Of a stretch of 64,000 bases of DNA, positions 17,896-26,978 are shown piece by piece; within the stretch, counting starts at the first letter, position 1, and every line of letters starts with the position of its first letter. A program made the translations under genes and the position numbers. This DNA comes from Gordonia oryzae (GTDB taxonomy: Bacteria; Actinomycetota; Actinomycetes; Mycobacteriales; Mycobacteriaceae): positions 81,184 through 145,183 of the forward strand of contig NZ_RKMH01000012.1 in assembly GCF_003797185.1 (NCBI RefSeq), given 5' to 3'. The notes beneath the pieces are model-generated. The model saw nothing but the letters and a program-made list of their open reading frames with translations. It did not search any database and was not told the DNA's origin.

Positions 17896-19959
17896 ATGTC
17901 AGCCCCATCCGCACAGCCCAATCCTCATTACCCGCGCCTGTTCGAACCGCTGCAACTCGGCGGCGTCACCCTGAACAACCGTCTGATCATGGGCTCGATG
18001 CACACCGGACTCGAGGACCGTCTGTGGGACACCGACAAACTGGCCGCCTATTACGCCGAGCGCGCCAAAGGCGGTGTGGGACTGATCATCACCGGCGGGT
18101 TCGGTACCTCACGCACCGGCCTGCTCCTTCCGTTCGCCGGCAAGATGACCAACTACGCCGACGTCGCCCGGCACCGACGCATCACCGGTGCGGTTCATCG
18201 CGAGGGCGGCAAGATCGCGATGCAGCTCATTCATGCCGGGCGCTACGGATACACGCCGTTGAAGGTGGCCGCGGGCTCCGAGCCCTCACCGATCCACCCC
18301 TTCAAACACCTCAAGATGACCGAACCGATCATCAAACACGTCATCCGCACGTTCGGTGCGTCGGCCAAGCTGGCGCGCCGCGCGGGATATGACGCCGTCG
18401 AGATCATGGGCGGCGAGGGTTATCTGATCAATCAATTCTTGTGCCCGCACACCAACGACCGCACCGACCGGTGGGGCGGCACCACCGAGAACCGACAGCG
18501 TTTCCTCGTCGAGATCATCACCGAGATGCGTCGCCAGGTCCCCCGTGACTTCCCGATCATCCTGCGCCAGTCCATCGCCGACTTCGTCAAGGGCGGGCAG
18601 ACGTGGGACGAGATCGCGCTGATGGCGCGCAAGGCCGAACAACTCGGAGTCGACGCGATCAACACCGACATCGGCTGGCATGAGGCCGGTGTCCCGACGA
18701 TCGTGACCTCGGTACCGCGCGGAGCGTTCGTCAAGTTCACCGAGCGCCTGCGCGACGAGGTGAGCATCCCGCTCATCGCCAGTAACCGCATCAACACCCC
18801 GGAACTGGCCGAGGAGATCCTCGAACGCGGCCGAGTGGACGCGATCTCGATGGCGCGACCGATGCTGTCCGATCCGGACTTCGCTGACAAGGCGCGCACC
18901 GGCCGGGCCGACGAGATCAACACCTGCATCGGCTGCAATCAGGCATGTCTGGATCACGCCTTCGTCGGCAAGAAGGTGTCATGCCTACTCAATCCCCGCG
19001 CCGGCCGCGAGACGACGCTGACCCTCGGGGCCACTCGACTCGCCCAGCGCATCGCGGTGATCGGCGCGGGTCCGGCAGGGCTGTCGGCGGCGGTGTCGGC
19101 GGCCAAGCGTGGCCATCGGGTCGAACTGTTCGAGGCCGGTGAATCGGTCGGAGGCCAGTTCTCGATCGCGGCGCGCATTCCCGGCAAGGAGGAGTTCAAC
19201 GAGACGTTGCGCTACTTCACCCGTGAACTCGAGATCAACAATGTGACAGTGCATCTCAATACTCGGGTGTCCGCGCAGGACATCATCGCCAAGGGCTTCG
19301 ACGAGGTGATCATCGCCACCGGTGTCACCCCACGCATGCCCGCCATCCCCGGCGTCGACCACCCGATGGTCGTCTCCTACGCCGATGCCGTGCTCGGACA
19401 CCGTGAGATCGGCAAGCGCGTGGCCGTGATCGGTGCCGGCGGAATCGGATTCGACGTCACCGAATTCCTCACGGTCGATGAGTCACCCACCCTGAATCTC
19501 AAGGAATGGGAGCAGGAGTGGGGTGTCAGCGAGGATCTGAGCAAGCCGGGCTTCGTCACCAAGCCGCGCCCGCTGCCCGCGGTGCGCGAGGTCTACCTGG
19601 TGCAGCGCACACCCGGCCGACAGGGCAAGTCACTGGGGAAGACCACCGGCTGGGTACACCGCGCGACGGTGAAAATGAAAGGCGTCGAACAGATCTCGGG
19701 TGCCACCTATGACCGTATCGACGACGCGGGCCTGCACTTGAGCTTCCGTGAAGAAGACGGCACCGTCCGCGACACGCGCCTGCTCGAAGTCGACAACATC
19801 GTCATCTGCGCCGGACAGGAATCGGTCCGCGACCTCGTCGATCCGTTGACGGTGGCCGGCGTGCGTACCCACGTCATCGGTGGCGCCGATGTCGCCGCCG
19901 AACTCGACGCGAAACGAGCCATCCGGCAAGGCACCGAGGTGGCCGCAGGCATCGGCTGA
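17896..19959 (+). CDS. fadH: NADPH-dependent 2,4-dienoyl-CoA reductase
   Basis: 687 residues in the three-part architecture of the family. An Old-Yellow-Enzyme FMN barrel covers residues 10-330. The [4Fe-4S] cysteines follow as CIGCNQAC near 344-351 with a fourth Cys near 362. FAD and NAD(P) Rossmann folds come next, with VIGAGPAG near 389 and VIGAGGIG near 512. It reduces 2,4-dienoyl-CoA during beta-oxidation of unsaturated fatty acids. A GAAAGGTG ribosome binding site precedes the ATG. The padR gene upstream is the likely local regulator. Confidence 0.93.
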   Translation: MSAPSAQPNPHYPRLFEPLQLGGVTLNNRLIMGSMHTGLEDRLWDTDKLAAYYAERAKGGVGLIITGGFGTSRTGLLLPFAGKMTNYADVARHRRITGAVHREGGKIAMQLIHAGRYGYTPLKVAAGSEPSPIHPFKHLKMTEPIIKHVIRTFGASAKLARRAGYDAVEIMGGEGYLINQFLCPHTNDRTDRWGGTTENRQRFLVEIITEMRRQVPRDFPIILRQSIADFVKGGQTWDEIALMARKAEQLGVDAINTDIGWHEAGVPTIVTSVPRGAFVKFTERLRDEVSIPLIASNRINTPELAEEILERGRVDAISMARPMLSDPDFADKARTGRADEINTCIGCNQACLDHAFVGKKVSCLLNPRAGRETTLTLGATRLAQRIAVIGAGPAGLSAAVSAAKRGHRVELFEAGESVGGQFSIAARIPGKEEFNETLRYFTRELEINNVTVHLNTRVSAQDIIAKGFDEVIIATGVTPRMPAIPGVDHPMVVSYADAVLGHREIGKRVAVIGAGGIGFDVTEFLTVDESPTLNLKEWEQEWGVSEDLSKPGFVTKPRPLPAVREVYLVQRTPGRQGKSLGKTTGWVHRATVKMKGVEQISGATYDRIDDAGLHLSFREEDGTVRDTRLLEVDNIVICAGQESVRDLVDPLTVAGVRTHVIGGADVAAELDAKRAIRQGTEVAAGIG

Positions 19960-20042
19960 CCGCGCCTGCCCAGCGACTCCGGCCGCCCACGGCCCATACC
20001 CAACCGACGGCGCCCGCCGCCGTCAGTACGGGACTCTCTGGA

Positions 20043-20048
20043 TACGAT
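20043..20048 (+). promoter_or_regulatory. -10 box for leaderless cmrA
   Basis: TACGAT lies 7 nt before ATG 20056. Confidence 0.45.
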
Positions 20049-20055
20049 CGACGGC

Positions 20056-20862
20056 ATGGGAGTGCCTGTGCCGTCCGAATCCGCCCGCGCCGTCGTGACG
20101 GGCGCCTCGTCCGGTATCGGGATGGCTCTCGCCCGTGCCCTGGCTCGACGCGGTCACGCGCCGATCCTGGTGGCACGGCGCGGCGAGGTCCTCGAGGAAC
20201 TCGCCGAGGAGCTCCGCGCCGATCACGGGGTGACCGCCGAGGTACGCCCCACCGATCTCTCGGATCCAAGCTCGGTGGCAATCCTCGCCGCCGAGCTCGC
20301 CGACCGGGAGATCTCCATCCTGGCCAACAACGCGGGCATCGCAACTTTCGGGCCGGTCGCCGAACTTGACGCCGCCTACGAACGCGCCCAGGTTCGCTTG
20401 AACGTCAACGCCGTCCACGACCTGACCCTGGCCGTCCTGCCCGGCATGGTGGCACGCCGCGCCGGCGGCATCCTGATGGTCGGTTCTGCCGCCGGCAACA
20501 TGCCGATCCCGAACAACGCGACCTACGCGGCGACCAAGGCGTTCGTGAACACCTTCAGCGAATCACTGCGCGGTGAAGTCTCCATCCACGGCGTGCATGT
20601 CACGCTCCTCGCTCCCGGCCCGGTGCGGACCGAGATCCCCTCACCCGAGGACGCGTCCGTGGTCGACCGTTTGGTTCCCGATTTCCTCTGGCACTCCAGC
20701 GACAAGGTCGCCGAGATGAGCCTGAATGCGCTGGAACACAACAAGATGCGTGTCGTCCCGGGCACCTTGTCGAAGGCCATGTCGGTGGCCGGGGGCTATA
20801 GCCCGCGCGCTGTGGTCGCACCGATCGTGGGCACGTTTTATCGCAAGCTCGGTGAGGGCTGA
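20056..20862 (+). CDS. cmrA: Short-chain dehydrogenase, CmrA-type mycolate reductase
   Basis: 268 residues. SDR landmarks are TGASSGIG near residue 15, NNAG near 91, catalytic Ser in VGSAAGN near 143 and YAATK near 156. Long stretches (RAVVTGAS, ALLPGP-like APGPVRTE, NKMRVVPG, YSPRAVVAPIVG) agree with what I remember of Rv2509/CmrA, which reduces the 3-oxo group of the freshly condensed mycolate. Downstream herA-like and orn genes complete the Rv2509-Rv2511 order, although a lysR/dapA cassette interrupts it. The C-terminal codons overlap the end of the convergent lysR gene by 25 bp. Confidence 0.88.
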   Translation: MGVPVPSESARAVVTGASSGIGMALARALARRGHAPILVARRGEVLEELAEELRADHGVTAEVRPTDLSDPSSVAILAAELADREISILANNAGIATFGPVAELDAAYERAQVRLNVNAVHDLTLAVLPGMVARRAGGILMVGSAAGNMPIPNNATYAATKAFVNTFSESLRGEVSIHGVHVTLLAPGPVRTEIPSPEDASVVDRLVPDFLWHSSDKVAEMSLNALEHNKMRVVPGTLSKAMSVAGGYSPRAVVAPIVGTFYRKLGEG

Positions 20863-21755
20863 TCGGCGGTTGACCGATCCCCGGGGCCGGTGCGAGCGGC
20901 GAGGACGAGGGCAACGCGTGCTGCGGCGACGCTCGGCGAACGTTGGGTTCCTCGACGGAAGGCAAGTGATGTGGTGCGCGTGATCCCGGTCCGGTTCAGT
21001 ACCACATTGGAAGGCACGTCGTCGGCACCTAGCCTCGGTATCAAGGCGAGGCCCTGTCCGGCCGAGACCATTGCCGCCATCGCCGAGAAGTCGTCCACGC
21101 GGTGACGCACGCGGGGAGCGAAACCCTCTGCCCAGCAGAATCTTTCGGTAAGCGTGTCGCACAGCGTACCTGCCGACCCGGAGATCCACGTCGCGGCCCG
21201 CAATTGCGCACTCGTCAGATCGGGAATTGTTGCGGCGAGATAGACCCGTTCGGTGAGCAGCGGCTCGGAATCCAGTCCGTCACCGAGTACCAATGGCACA
21301 TGGTCATACTCCTGCACGAGCGCAATGTCGAGACTGCCGGCACGGAGCGCGTCGGGGGCAAGGGCCGGGTCCACTTCATTCACCACGATCCCTAACCCCG
21401 GATTGGCCGTGCTCAGCGACACAATCGCAGGCGTCACGAGTGTTCGGATGACGCTCGGACATGCCCCCATGCGTAACTCATCGACAAGGGCACCCTTACT
21501 CACTGCGAGGTCAGCCTCCGCCTCATTGACGGCGGCAAGAATGACCTCCGAATGCGCGACCAGCATCCGGCCCGCCGGAGTCAATTCGACACTGCGGCCG
21601 CTGCGTTCGAGAAGTCGGACGCCCACATCCCGCTCGAGCGCCGAGAGCTGTTGGGAGACGGCCGACGGTGTGTAGGCCGCAGCGTCGGCAACCGCAGCGA
21701 TGGTGCGCCGATACGAAAGCTCACGGAGGAGCTGGAGTTTACGCAGATCGAGCAT
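20838..21755 (-). CDS. LysR-family transcriptional regulator
   Basis: 305 residues. The N-terminal winged HTH starts MLDLRKLQLLRELSYRRTIAAVADAAAYTPSAVSQQLSALERDVGVRLLER, a textbook LysR pattern, followed by the periplasmic-binding-like effector domain from about residue 90. It is divergent from the DapA-family gene, from which about 72 bp separates it, so that gene is the expected target. Convergent overlap with cmrA suggests the cassette arrived without leaving a gap. Its serine/threonine-rich codon usage is slightly less G+C-rich than its neighbours. Confidence 0.92.
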   Translation of the reverse strand: MLDLRKLQLLRELSYRRTIAAVADAAAYTPSAVSQQLSALERDVGVRLLERSGRSVELTPAGRMLVAHSEVILAAVNEAEADLAVSKGALVDELRMGACPSVIRTLVTPAIVSLSTANPGLGIVVNEVDPALAPDALRAGSLDIALVQEYDHVPLVLGDGLDSEPLLTERVYLAATIPDLTSAQLRAATWISGSAGTLCDTLTERFCWAEGFAPRVRHRVDDFSAMAAMVSAGQGLALIPRLGADDVPSNVVLNRTGITRTTSLAFRRGTQRSPSVAAARVALVLAARTGPGDRSTADQPSPSLR

Positions 21756-21827
21756 AAGATCAACTTACGCTCAATCCCACGAATACGAACTTTTCTTGAT
21801 GACTTAACCGGGGTCATGGTGGATGTC
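21756..21827. promoter_or_regulatory. Divergent lysR / dapA-family control region
   Basis: 72 bp, A+T-richer than the flanks. It contains candidate LysR boxes of the T-N11-A type (for example around TTGATGACTTAA near 21796-21806). No clean -10/-35 pair can be assigned. Confidence 0.35.
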
Positions 21828-22712
21828 ATGACTCTTTCCGGGCTCTTCGTCCCTCTCATCACCCCCTTCACCGAGAACGACTCCGTCGACCTCGATGCAC
21901 TGGAGACGCTCGCCGACACCGTTCTCGCCGCCGGAGCGGCGGGTCTCGTGTCGCTGGGTACCACTGCGGAGGCCTCGACGTTGACCTCCGCAGAACGGTT
22001 ATCGATCTCCGAGGTCTGCGCTGGTGTCGCCGCCCGTCATCGCGCGCACCACATCATCGGAGTCGGATCCAACTCGACGTCGGAGACCGTGCGGGCGATT
22101 TCCCAGCTGGCTCCCGATGTGTCGGCGGCGCTCGTCACAACCCCGTCGTATACGCGTCCAACCGAAGACGGCGTGGTCGAACACTTCCGACAAGTGGCTA
22201 CATCCAGTCCGGTGCCGGTAGTGGTGTACCACGTCCCACACCGCACCGCTATGCCACTGTCGACTCCGACGCTATTACGCCTGGCCGAGATCCCGAACAT
22301 CTGCGGTTTCAAGTACGCAGCAGGAACTTTCGACGACACCGCAGCACAGCTTCTCGCGCAGGTTCCCCATCACATCGACGTCCTGTCCGGCGACGACGCG
22401 CTCGCGGGCGCAATGCTCGCCATGGGCGGTAGCGGAGCCATCCTCGCATCGGCCTGTGTCGCAACAGAACACTTCGTCGACATGATCAACCGTTGGCGAT
22501 GCGGCGAGGTCGCACGTGCGCGTGCACTGACCCACGCGCTGGTGCCTCTGAGCCTTGCCCTAATGGCCGAACCCAATCCCGTCGTGATCAAGGCAGTCCT
22601 GGCCGCACAGCGACGCATTCCAAGCTCATCGGTGCGTTTGCCACTTCTCCGGGCCGGCAGCGCGGCAACGCAACGTGGTCTCGATGCGTTGGCCGAGGTG
22701 CATACCGGTTAA
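21828..22712 (+). CDS. DapA-family (DHDPS/N-acetylneuraminate lyase) aldolase
   Basis: 294 residues, a TIM-barrel of the dihydrodipicolinate-synthase superfamily. It starts MTLSGLFVPLITPFTENDSVD, has the substrate-loop GTTAEASTLT (normally GTTGE-S-TL) near residue 44, and the Schiff-base Lys in CGFKYAAGTFDD near 162. The altered GTTAEA loop and the position outside lysine biosynthesis make it more likely a catabolic aldolase or lyase than the housekeeping DapA. ATG 21828 follows GGTGGA; ATG 21816 is an in-frame alternative. It is divergently paired with a LysR regulator. Confidence 0.85.
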   Translation: MTLSGLFVPLITPFTENDSVDLDALETLADTVLAAGAAGLVSLGTTAEASTLTSAERLSISEVCAGVAARHRAHHIIGVGSNSTSETVRAISQLAPDVSAALVTTPSYTRPTEDGVVEHFRQVATSSPVPVVVYHVPHRTAMPLSTPTLLRLAEIPNICGFKYAAGTFDDTAAQLLAQVPHHIDVLSGDDALAGAMLAMGGSGAILASACVATEHFVDMINRWRCGEVARARALTHALVPLSLALMAEPNPVVIKAVLAAQRRIPSSSVRLPLLRAGSAATQRGLDALAEVHTG

Positions 22713-22714
22713 TG

Positions 22715-24283
22715 TCACCGCCGACGCCGTCCGGTGCCGAAGATCGCACGACTGAACTCGCGACCGGCCGCGGTGGCCGCAGATCGCAGGAAGCTCTGCA
22801 TCGGCTTGCTCGTCAGCACCTCGGTGAGGATACCCGGCTCCTCGGGCTGCGGAGCCGGAGTCGGCGCGGGTGCCGGTGCCGGGGCGGGTAGAGGAGTCGG
22901 CGCCGGGGCATCCGAGGATTCGCCTGGCGAGAGCGTCTTGGCGGTCAGCTTCTCATAGGCGGATTCACGATCGATCGACTGACCGTACTTGGCGTACAGC
23001 GGACTCGCCTTGGCCGCGGCCGTGATGCCTTCGGCACCAATGGCATCCATCGACGACCGCGGCGCGCGGATGACGGTCCAGGCGACCGGCGTGGGCGCGC
23101 CCTTCTCGGACAGGACGGTGACTATCGCCTCACCAGTACCGAGCGACGTCAGGGCCTGATCGAGCGTGTACACATCCGAGACCGGATAAGTCTTGACCGT
23201 CTTGGTCAGTGCCTTTTGATCGTCGGGGGTGAACGCGCGCAACGCATGTTGTATGCGCGCACCGAGCTGTGAGAGCACCTCGTTGGGGATGTCGGTGGGC
23301 AGCTGCGAGCAGAAGAACACACCGACGCCCTTGGAACGGATGAGTTTTACCGTCTGCACCACCTGGTCCTTGAACGCCTTGGAGGCATCGTCGAACAGCA
23401 GATGGGACTCGTCGAAGATGAAGACGAGTTTCGGTTTGTCCAGATCGCCGACCTCCGGCAGGAATTCGAAGAGATCGGCGAGGATCCACATCAGAAAGGT
23501 CGAGAACAAGGCCGGTCGGGCGGCCTGCGCGCCGAGTTCGAACAGGGTCACGATCCCGCGACCGTCCGGCGCGGTGCGCAGCAGATCGGCCGGCTCGATC
23601 TCGGGCTCACCGAAAAAGGTGTCCCCGCCATCGGCCTCGAGGTTGCTCAGAGCGCGCAGGATGACGCCGGCGGTCTGCGTGGACACCCCACCGATGGCTT
23701 TCAGCTCCGGCTTGCCCTCGTCGCTGGTCAGATAGGCGATCACCGCGCGCAGGTCCTTCAAGTCGAGCAGCGGCAGACCCTTGCCGTCGGCCCAGTGGAA
23801 GATCAAGCCCAGCACCGACTCCTGAGTGTCATTGAGGCCGAGCACCTTGCTCAGAAGGATCGGGCCGAAGGAGGTGATGGTGGCGCGCACCGGGACCCCG
23901 ATCCCGGTCGAGCCGAGCGAGGTGAATTCGACCGGGCAACCCGACGGCTGCCAGTCGTCGCCGGTTTGCGCCGCGCGGGCGGTGATCTTCTCGTTGACGC
24001 TACCCGGATTGCTCAGTCCGGAGAGGTCGCCTTTGATGTCGGCCATCACCACCGGCACCCCGTTGGCCGACAGTTGCTCGGCGATCAACTGCAACGTCTT
24101 GGTTTTACCGGTACCGGTAGCCCCGGCGACCAATCCGTGGCGGTTCATCATCGACAGCGGAATACGCACATGCGCGTCACTGACGACCGTTCCGTCGACG
24201 CTGACGGTTCCAAGTTCGAGCGCTGCGCCGGAAAACGCGTAACCTGCGGCGATGGATGCGGCGGACTGGGCGGGATCGGTCAC
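22715..24283 (-). CDS. HerA-like DUF853 ATPase
   Basis: 522 residues. Walker A GATGTGKTKTLQL lies near residue 50 and Walker B LVFIFDESHLLF near 290. The C-terminus carries an Ala/Pro-rich linker (residues about 440-480, APAPAPTPAPQPE) before a basic tail GREFSRAIFGTGRRRR. The DUF853/HerA-helicase-like family is widespread, and its physiological role is unclear. GTG 24283 is chosen because AGAGG sits 8 nt upstream. It sits between the DapA-family gene (2-bp gap, convergent) and orn (divergent), matching the position of Rv2510c. Confidence 0.9.
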   Translation of the reverse strand: MTDPAQSAASIAAGYAFSGAALELGTVSVDGTVVSDAHVRIPLSMMNRHGLVAGATGTGKTKTLQLIAEQLSANGVPVVMADIKGDLSGLSNPGSVNEKITARAAQTGDDWQPSGCPVEFTSLGSTGIGVPVRATITSFGPILLSKVLGLNDTQESVLGLIFHWADGKGLPLLDLKDLRAVIAYLTSDEGKPELKAIGGVSTQTAGVILRALSNLEADGGDTFFGEPEIEPADLLRTAPDGRGIVTLFELGAQAARPALFSTFLMWILADLFEFLPEVGDLDKPKLVFIFDESHLLFDDASKAFKDQVVQTVKLIRSKGVGVFFCSQLPTDIPNEVLSQLGARIQHALRAFTPDDQKALTKTVKTYPVSDVYTLDQALTSLGTGEAIVTVLSEKGAPTPVAWTVIRAPRSSMDAIGAEGITAAAKASPLYAKYGQSIDRESAYEKLTAKTLSPGESSDAPAPTPLPAPAPAPAPTPAPQPEEPGILTEVLTSKPMQSFLRSAATAAGREFSRAIFGTGRRRR

Positions 24284-24410
24284 TGTCGGGTCCTCTCGAG
24301 TACACAACGGGGGCTTGTGACACTCCGGTGAAAGCCGGGGCCGCAGACCATCACAAATGCATCGATCACGATAGTCGGTCGGTTCTGGGTGGAAGGCATC
24401 TGCGGTTGGC

Positions 24411-24416
24411 TAAGGT
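24411..24416 (+). promoter_or_regulatory. -10 box for leaderless orn
   Basis: TAAGGT ends 6 nt before GTG 24423; there is no Shine-Dalgarno sequence. Confidence 0.45.
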
Positions 24417-24422
24417 TGACGG

Positions 24423-25022
24423 GTGCAGGACAAATTGGTGTGGATCGATTGCGAAATGACCGGACTCGAACTCGGATCAGACAAATTGATCGAGATCGCG
24501 GCTCTGGTCACCGACGGTGACCTCAATATCCTCGGTGACGGCGTCGACGTCGTGATTCATGCCGCAGACGACGCCCTCGCCGCGATGCCCGAGGTGGTGC
24601 AGAAGATGCATGCCGCCTCCGGCCTGACCCAGGAGGTCCGGCGGTCCACCGTCACGCTGGCCGAAGCCGAGAAGCTGGTGCTCGATTACCTACGGACCCA
24701 TATCTCCGCATCCGGTGCGGTCCCCCTCGCCGGCAACTCGATCGCCACCGACCGCGGGTTCATCGCCCGTGACATGCCCGAGCTGAACAGCTTTCTGCAT
24801 TACCGGATGGTCGACGTCAGCTCGATCAAGGAACTGTGCCGTCGCTGGTACCCGAAGATCTACTTCGGCCAACCGGAAAAGGGCCTCGCCCACCGCGCCC
24901 TGGCAGACATCCGTGAGTCGATCCGAGAACTCGCGTATTACCGAGCCGCAGCCTTCGTCCCGGCCCCCGGCCCCGACACCGACCGACTCCGCCAGATCGT
25001 CGCCCATCTCGGCCCCGCGTGA
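24423..25022 (+). CDS. orn: Oligoribonuclease
   Basis: 199 residues, a DEDDh exonuclease. [12 protein letters not shown] holds the first Asp and Glu (residues 9 and 11), and [13 protein letters not shown] near 158-166 holds the catalytic His and last Asp. It degrades 2-5-nt RNA and pGpG to mononucleotides and is usually essential. The start is leaderless. The tRNA-His gene follows in the same direction at 118 bp, an order also known from M. tuberculosis. Confidence 0.95.
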   Translation: MQDKLVWIDCEMTGLELGSDKLIEIAALVTDGDLNILGDGVDVVIHAADDALAAMPEVVQKMHAASGLTQEVRRSTVTLAEAEKLVLDYLRTHISASGAVPLAGNSIATDRGFIARDMPELNSFLHYRMVDVSSIKELCRRWYPKIYFGQPEKGLAHRALADIRESIRELAYYRAAAFVPAPGPDTDRLRQIVAHLGPA

Positions 25023-25139
25023 CTGCTGCCGACCCGAATGCCCAGGTAAGAAAGCGATTGGTCTCGGCGCCGTCGATTCGCTAGAGTATGACCCTGGCTC
25101 TGGAACCCGGCGAGTCATCCCTGGTTCCCGACGCCGATG

Positions 25140-25212
25140 GTGGATGTAGTTCAGTTGGTAGAGCACCAGGTTGTGATCCTGGCTGTCGCGGGTTCGAGTC
25201 CCGTCATCCACC
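25140..25212 (+). tRNA. tRNA-His (anticodon GTG)
   Basis: Acceptor GTGGATG / CATCCAC, D-arm GTTC...GAGC, anticodon stem CCAGG/CCTGG around TTGTGAT with GTG in the centre, and T-arm with one G-T pair. The base at 25139 is G and faces C73 at 25212, the G-1:C73 pair needed by histidyl-tRNA synthetase. CCA is not encoded. Confidence 0.93.
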
Positions 25213-25508
25213 CCGAGACAAGAACCGGAGTTGCCCGCCAACTCCTGTTCGCGTCGTTTTCGTACTCCCACAAGCAGCGCACAATCGGTCCCGAGACCGA
25301 GACCGCCTCGTCTGCACCCACGCTGTGCGCCACCCCGTTCGCACCCACCCGGTCGGCCGCGGCATCGACAGGCAGAAGGTGCTCAACGACGAGGCCCCGG
25401 GTTCCCACGGCACTCGTCGACGACCCCTGTGGGGCCATCACCCGTATCCTGCATGCCCTGCAGGACGCGCTCACCCGGTTCGGCGATAGCGGCGACCGCG
25501 ACCGCGCG

Positions 25509-25658
25509 ATGACTCTCCAGTCGGCGTCGGTCAGCGGACCGGCCAATCACTACACCATCGCCACAGCAGACGTCGTCGCGGGCGACTGGGACGCCGCCGT
25601 CGCAATCACCCTCTCCACCTTGGCGGGCGGCCTCGGACTCGGTCCGGCCCGCAGCTGA
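25509..25658 (+). CDS. Possible small protein downstream of tRNA-His
   Basis: A 49-residue ORF from ATG 25509. The same frame stays open and G+C-rich in third positions back to the tRNA, including DDPCGAITRILHALQDALTRFGDSGDRDRAM, so the true protein may start earlier with a non-standard or missed start. The C-terminus is Ala/Gly-rich. No family is recognised. It could equally be a 3' fragment of a decayed gene. Apart from this frame, 25213-25508 shows nothing. Confidence 0.3.
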   Translation: MTLQSASVSGPANHYTIATADVVAGDWDAAVAITLSTLAGGLGLGPARS

Positions 25659-25667
25659 ACGGCAGAT

Positions 25668-26978
25668 TCAGAAGGTGTGCTCGGCGCCCCAGCCGATGGT
25701 CCGCACGATGGTGCCGGTGACCATCTTGACCGAGGGCACCTGCGGGCTCTCCTGCACATAGTGAAGGCAGATCGCGACCAGCGCGGCCATCACCAACGCA
25801 CCAGCGGCCTCCGGATCGACCTGATCGTCGAGTAGTCCCGCATTGCGGCAGCGAGAAAGGTAGTCGGCGAGAATCTGCGCGAGACGGGAAAATGCTCCGG
25901 TAATGAACTGCAGTGCAGCCGCGTCGATCCCGGCGGTGTCGAGGATGACACTTGCCAGTCGTACACCCCGCTCCTCGGCATACATCGCCACCCGCGCGAT
26001 CAGGCGGGTGAGATCGTCGACCATACCCGCATGCGACGTAGGGACTGGCGCGACCATGGTGACCAGCCCCCCGACGATCAGCAATTCGCGGTCGAGCACC
26101 TGCTGCAGGCATTCGCGGCGATTGTCGAAGTAGTTGTAGAAGGTGCCATAGCCCAATCCCGCGGTGGCAGCCACATCGGCGGGGCGGACCCGTCGGTACC
26201 CCTGCACGGCGTAGAGGTCGAGCGCCGCGTCGAGCAGGCGTGACCGCCGGTCATGTGGGTGGCACACGGCCAGGTCCACGCGGCGTTGCTCGCTCGCAAG
26301 TTCCGCCAAGGCCGCTTCGAGCGACTCGAGTTCACCGACATTGGGGATCAGCCCTCGACGCAGCACGGCATCGCAGGTCGCTCCGAACGCGTCTCTGGTG
26401 GTGCTGTTCGGGGTCGGCGCCGAGCGCGGCGGCGCGGTGATCATCGCCACCAACACGACCAGCAGGGTTCGAGCGACGAGGTCCACCGAGCGCGGGTCGG
26501 CGGCGATCCAGCCATGTTCGACGGCTCGCCGGATGGCTTCACCGATCCGGCCGACCGCCATCGCTTCGAGTCCGAGAATCCGATGGCGTATCTCCACATT
26601 GTTCGAACTACATTGGGCAACAATGAACTTGAGGACCCGCGACTGGTTGTCCACCAGATCGAACCCACGCTGCACAATGATCTGGACCAGATCCACCGTT
26701 TGTGCACGATCCTCGGGGAGCTGTGCGAGCGAGTCCGGATCGATCGCCGCCACGAGAGTGACCACAGCTTCGTCGAAGACGGTATCGAAGATCTCCTGTT
26801 TGTCGACGAAGTGTTGGTACACAGCACCGGTACTGATGCCGGCGCGCCGGGCTATCGCCGAGACACTCGCCGCGTCGTACCCGTCCTCGCACAGAATGTC
26901 GAAGGCGGCCGCCGAGATACGCTCGCGTGCGGGCCGTGAATCTCGATGAGTCGTGTCCGCCTTAGCGTGTACGGTCAT
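25668..26978 (-). CDS. Double TetR-family regulator (two HTH-ligand units in one chain)
   Basis: 436 residues. The first TetR unit has its HTH at residues about 20-65 (SVSAIARRAGISTGAVYQHFVDKQEIF) and a helical ligand domain to about 200. The second begins at about 240 with ALDLYAVQGYRRVRPADVAATAGLGYGTFYNYFDNRREC. The chain is thus an intramolecular TetR dimer. ATG 26978 overlaps the stop of the upstream AarF gene (ATGA), so the kinase and regulator form one operon. The regulated genes are unknown; autoregulation of the aarF operon is likely (inference). Confidence 0.88.
   Translation of the reverse strand: MTVHAKADTTHRDSRPARERISAAAFDILCEDGYDAASVSAIARRAGISTGAVYQHFVDKQEIFDTVFDEAVVTLVAAIDPDSLAQLPEDRAQTVDLVQIIVQRGFDLVDNQSRVLKFIVAQCSSNNVEIRHRILGLEAMAVGRIGEAIRRAVEHGWIAADPRSVDLVARTLLVVLVAMITAPPRSAPTPNSTTRDAFGATCDAVLRRGLIPNVGELESLEAALAELASEQRRVDLAVCHPHDRRSRLLDAALDLYAVQGYRRVRPADVAATAGLGYGTFYNYFDNRRECLQQVLDRELLIVGGLVTMVAPVPTSHAGMVDDLTRLIARVAMYAEERGVRLASVILDTAGIDAAALQFITGAFSRLAQILADYLSRCRNAGLLDDQVDPEAAGALVMAALVAICLHYVQESPQVPSVKMVTGTIVRTIGWGAEHTF

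Noticed and set aside
21552..21827. Longer N-terminus for the DapA-family gene starting at 21552
   Set aside because: The extra residues are antisense to the LysR HTH and not family-like; the family starts at MTLSGLFVPLITPF.
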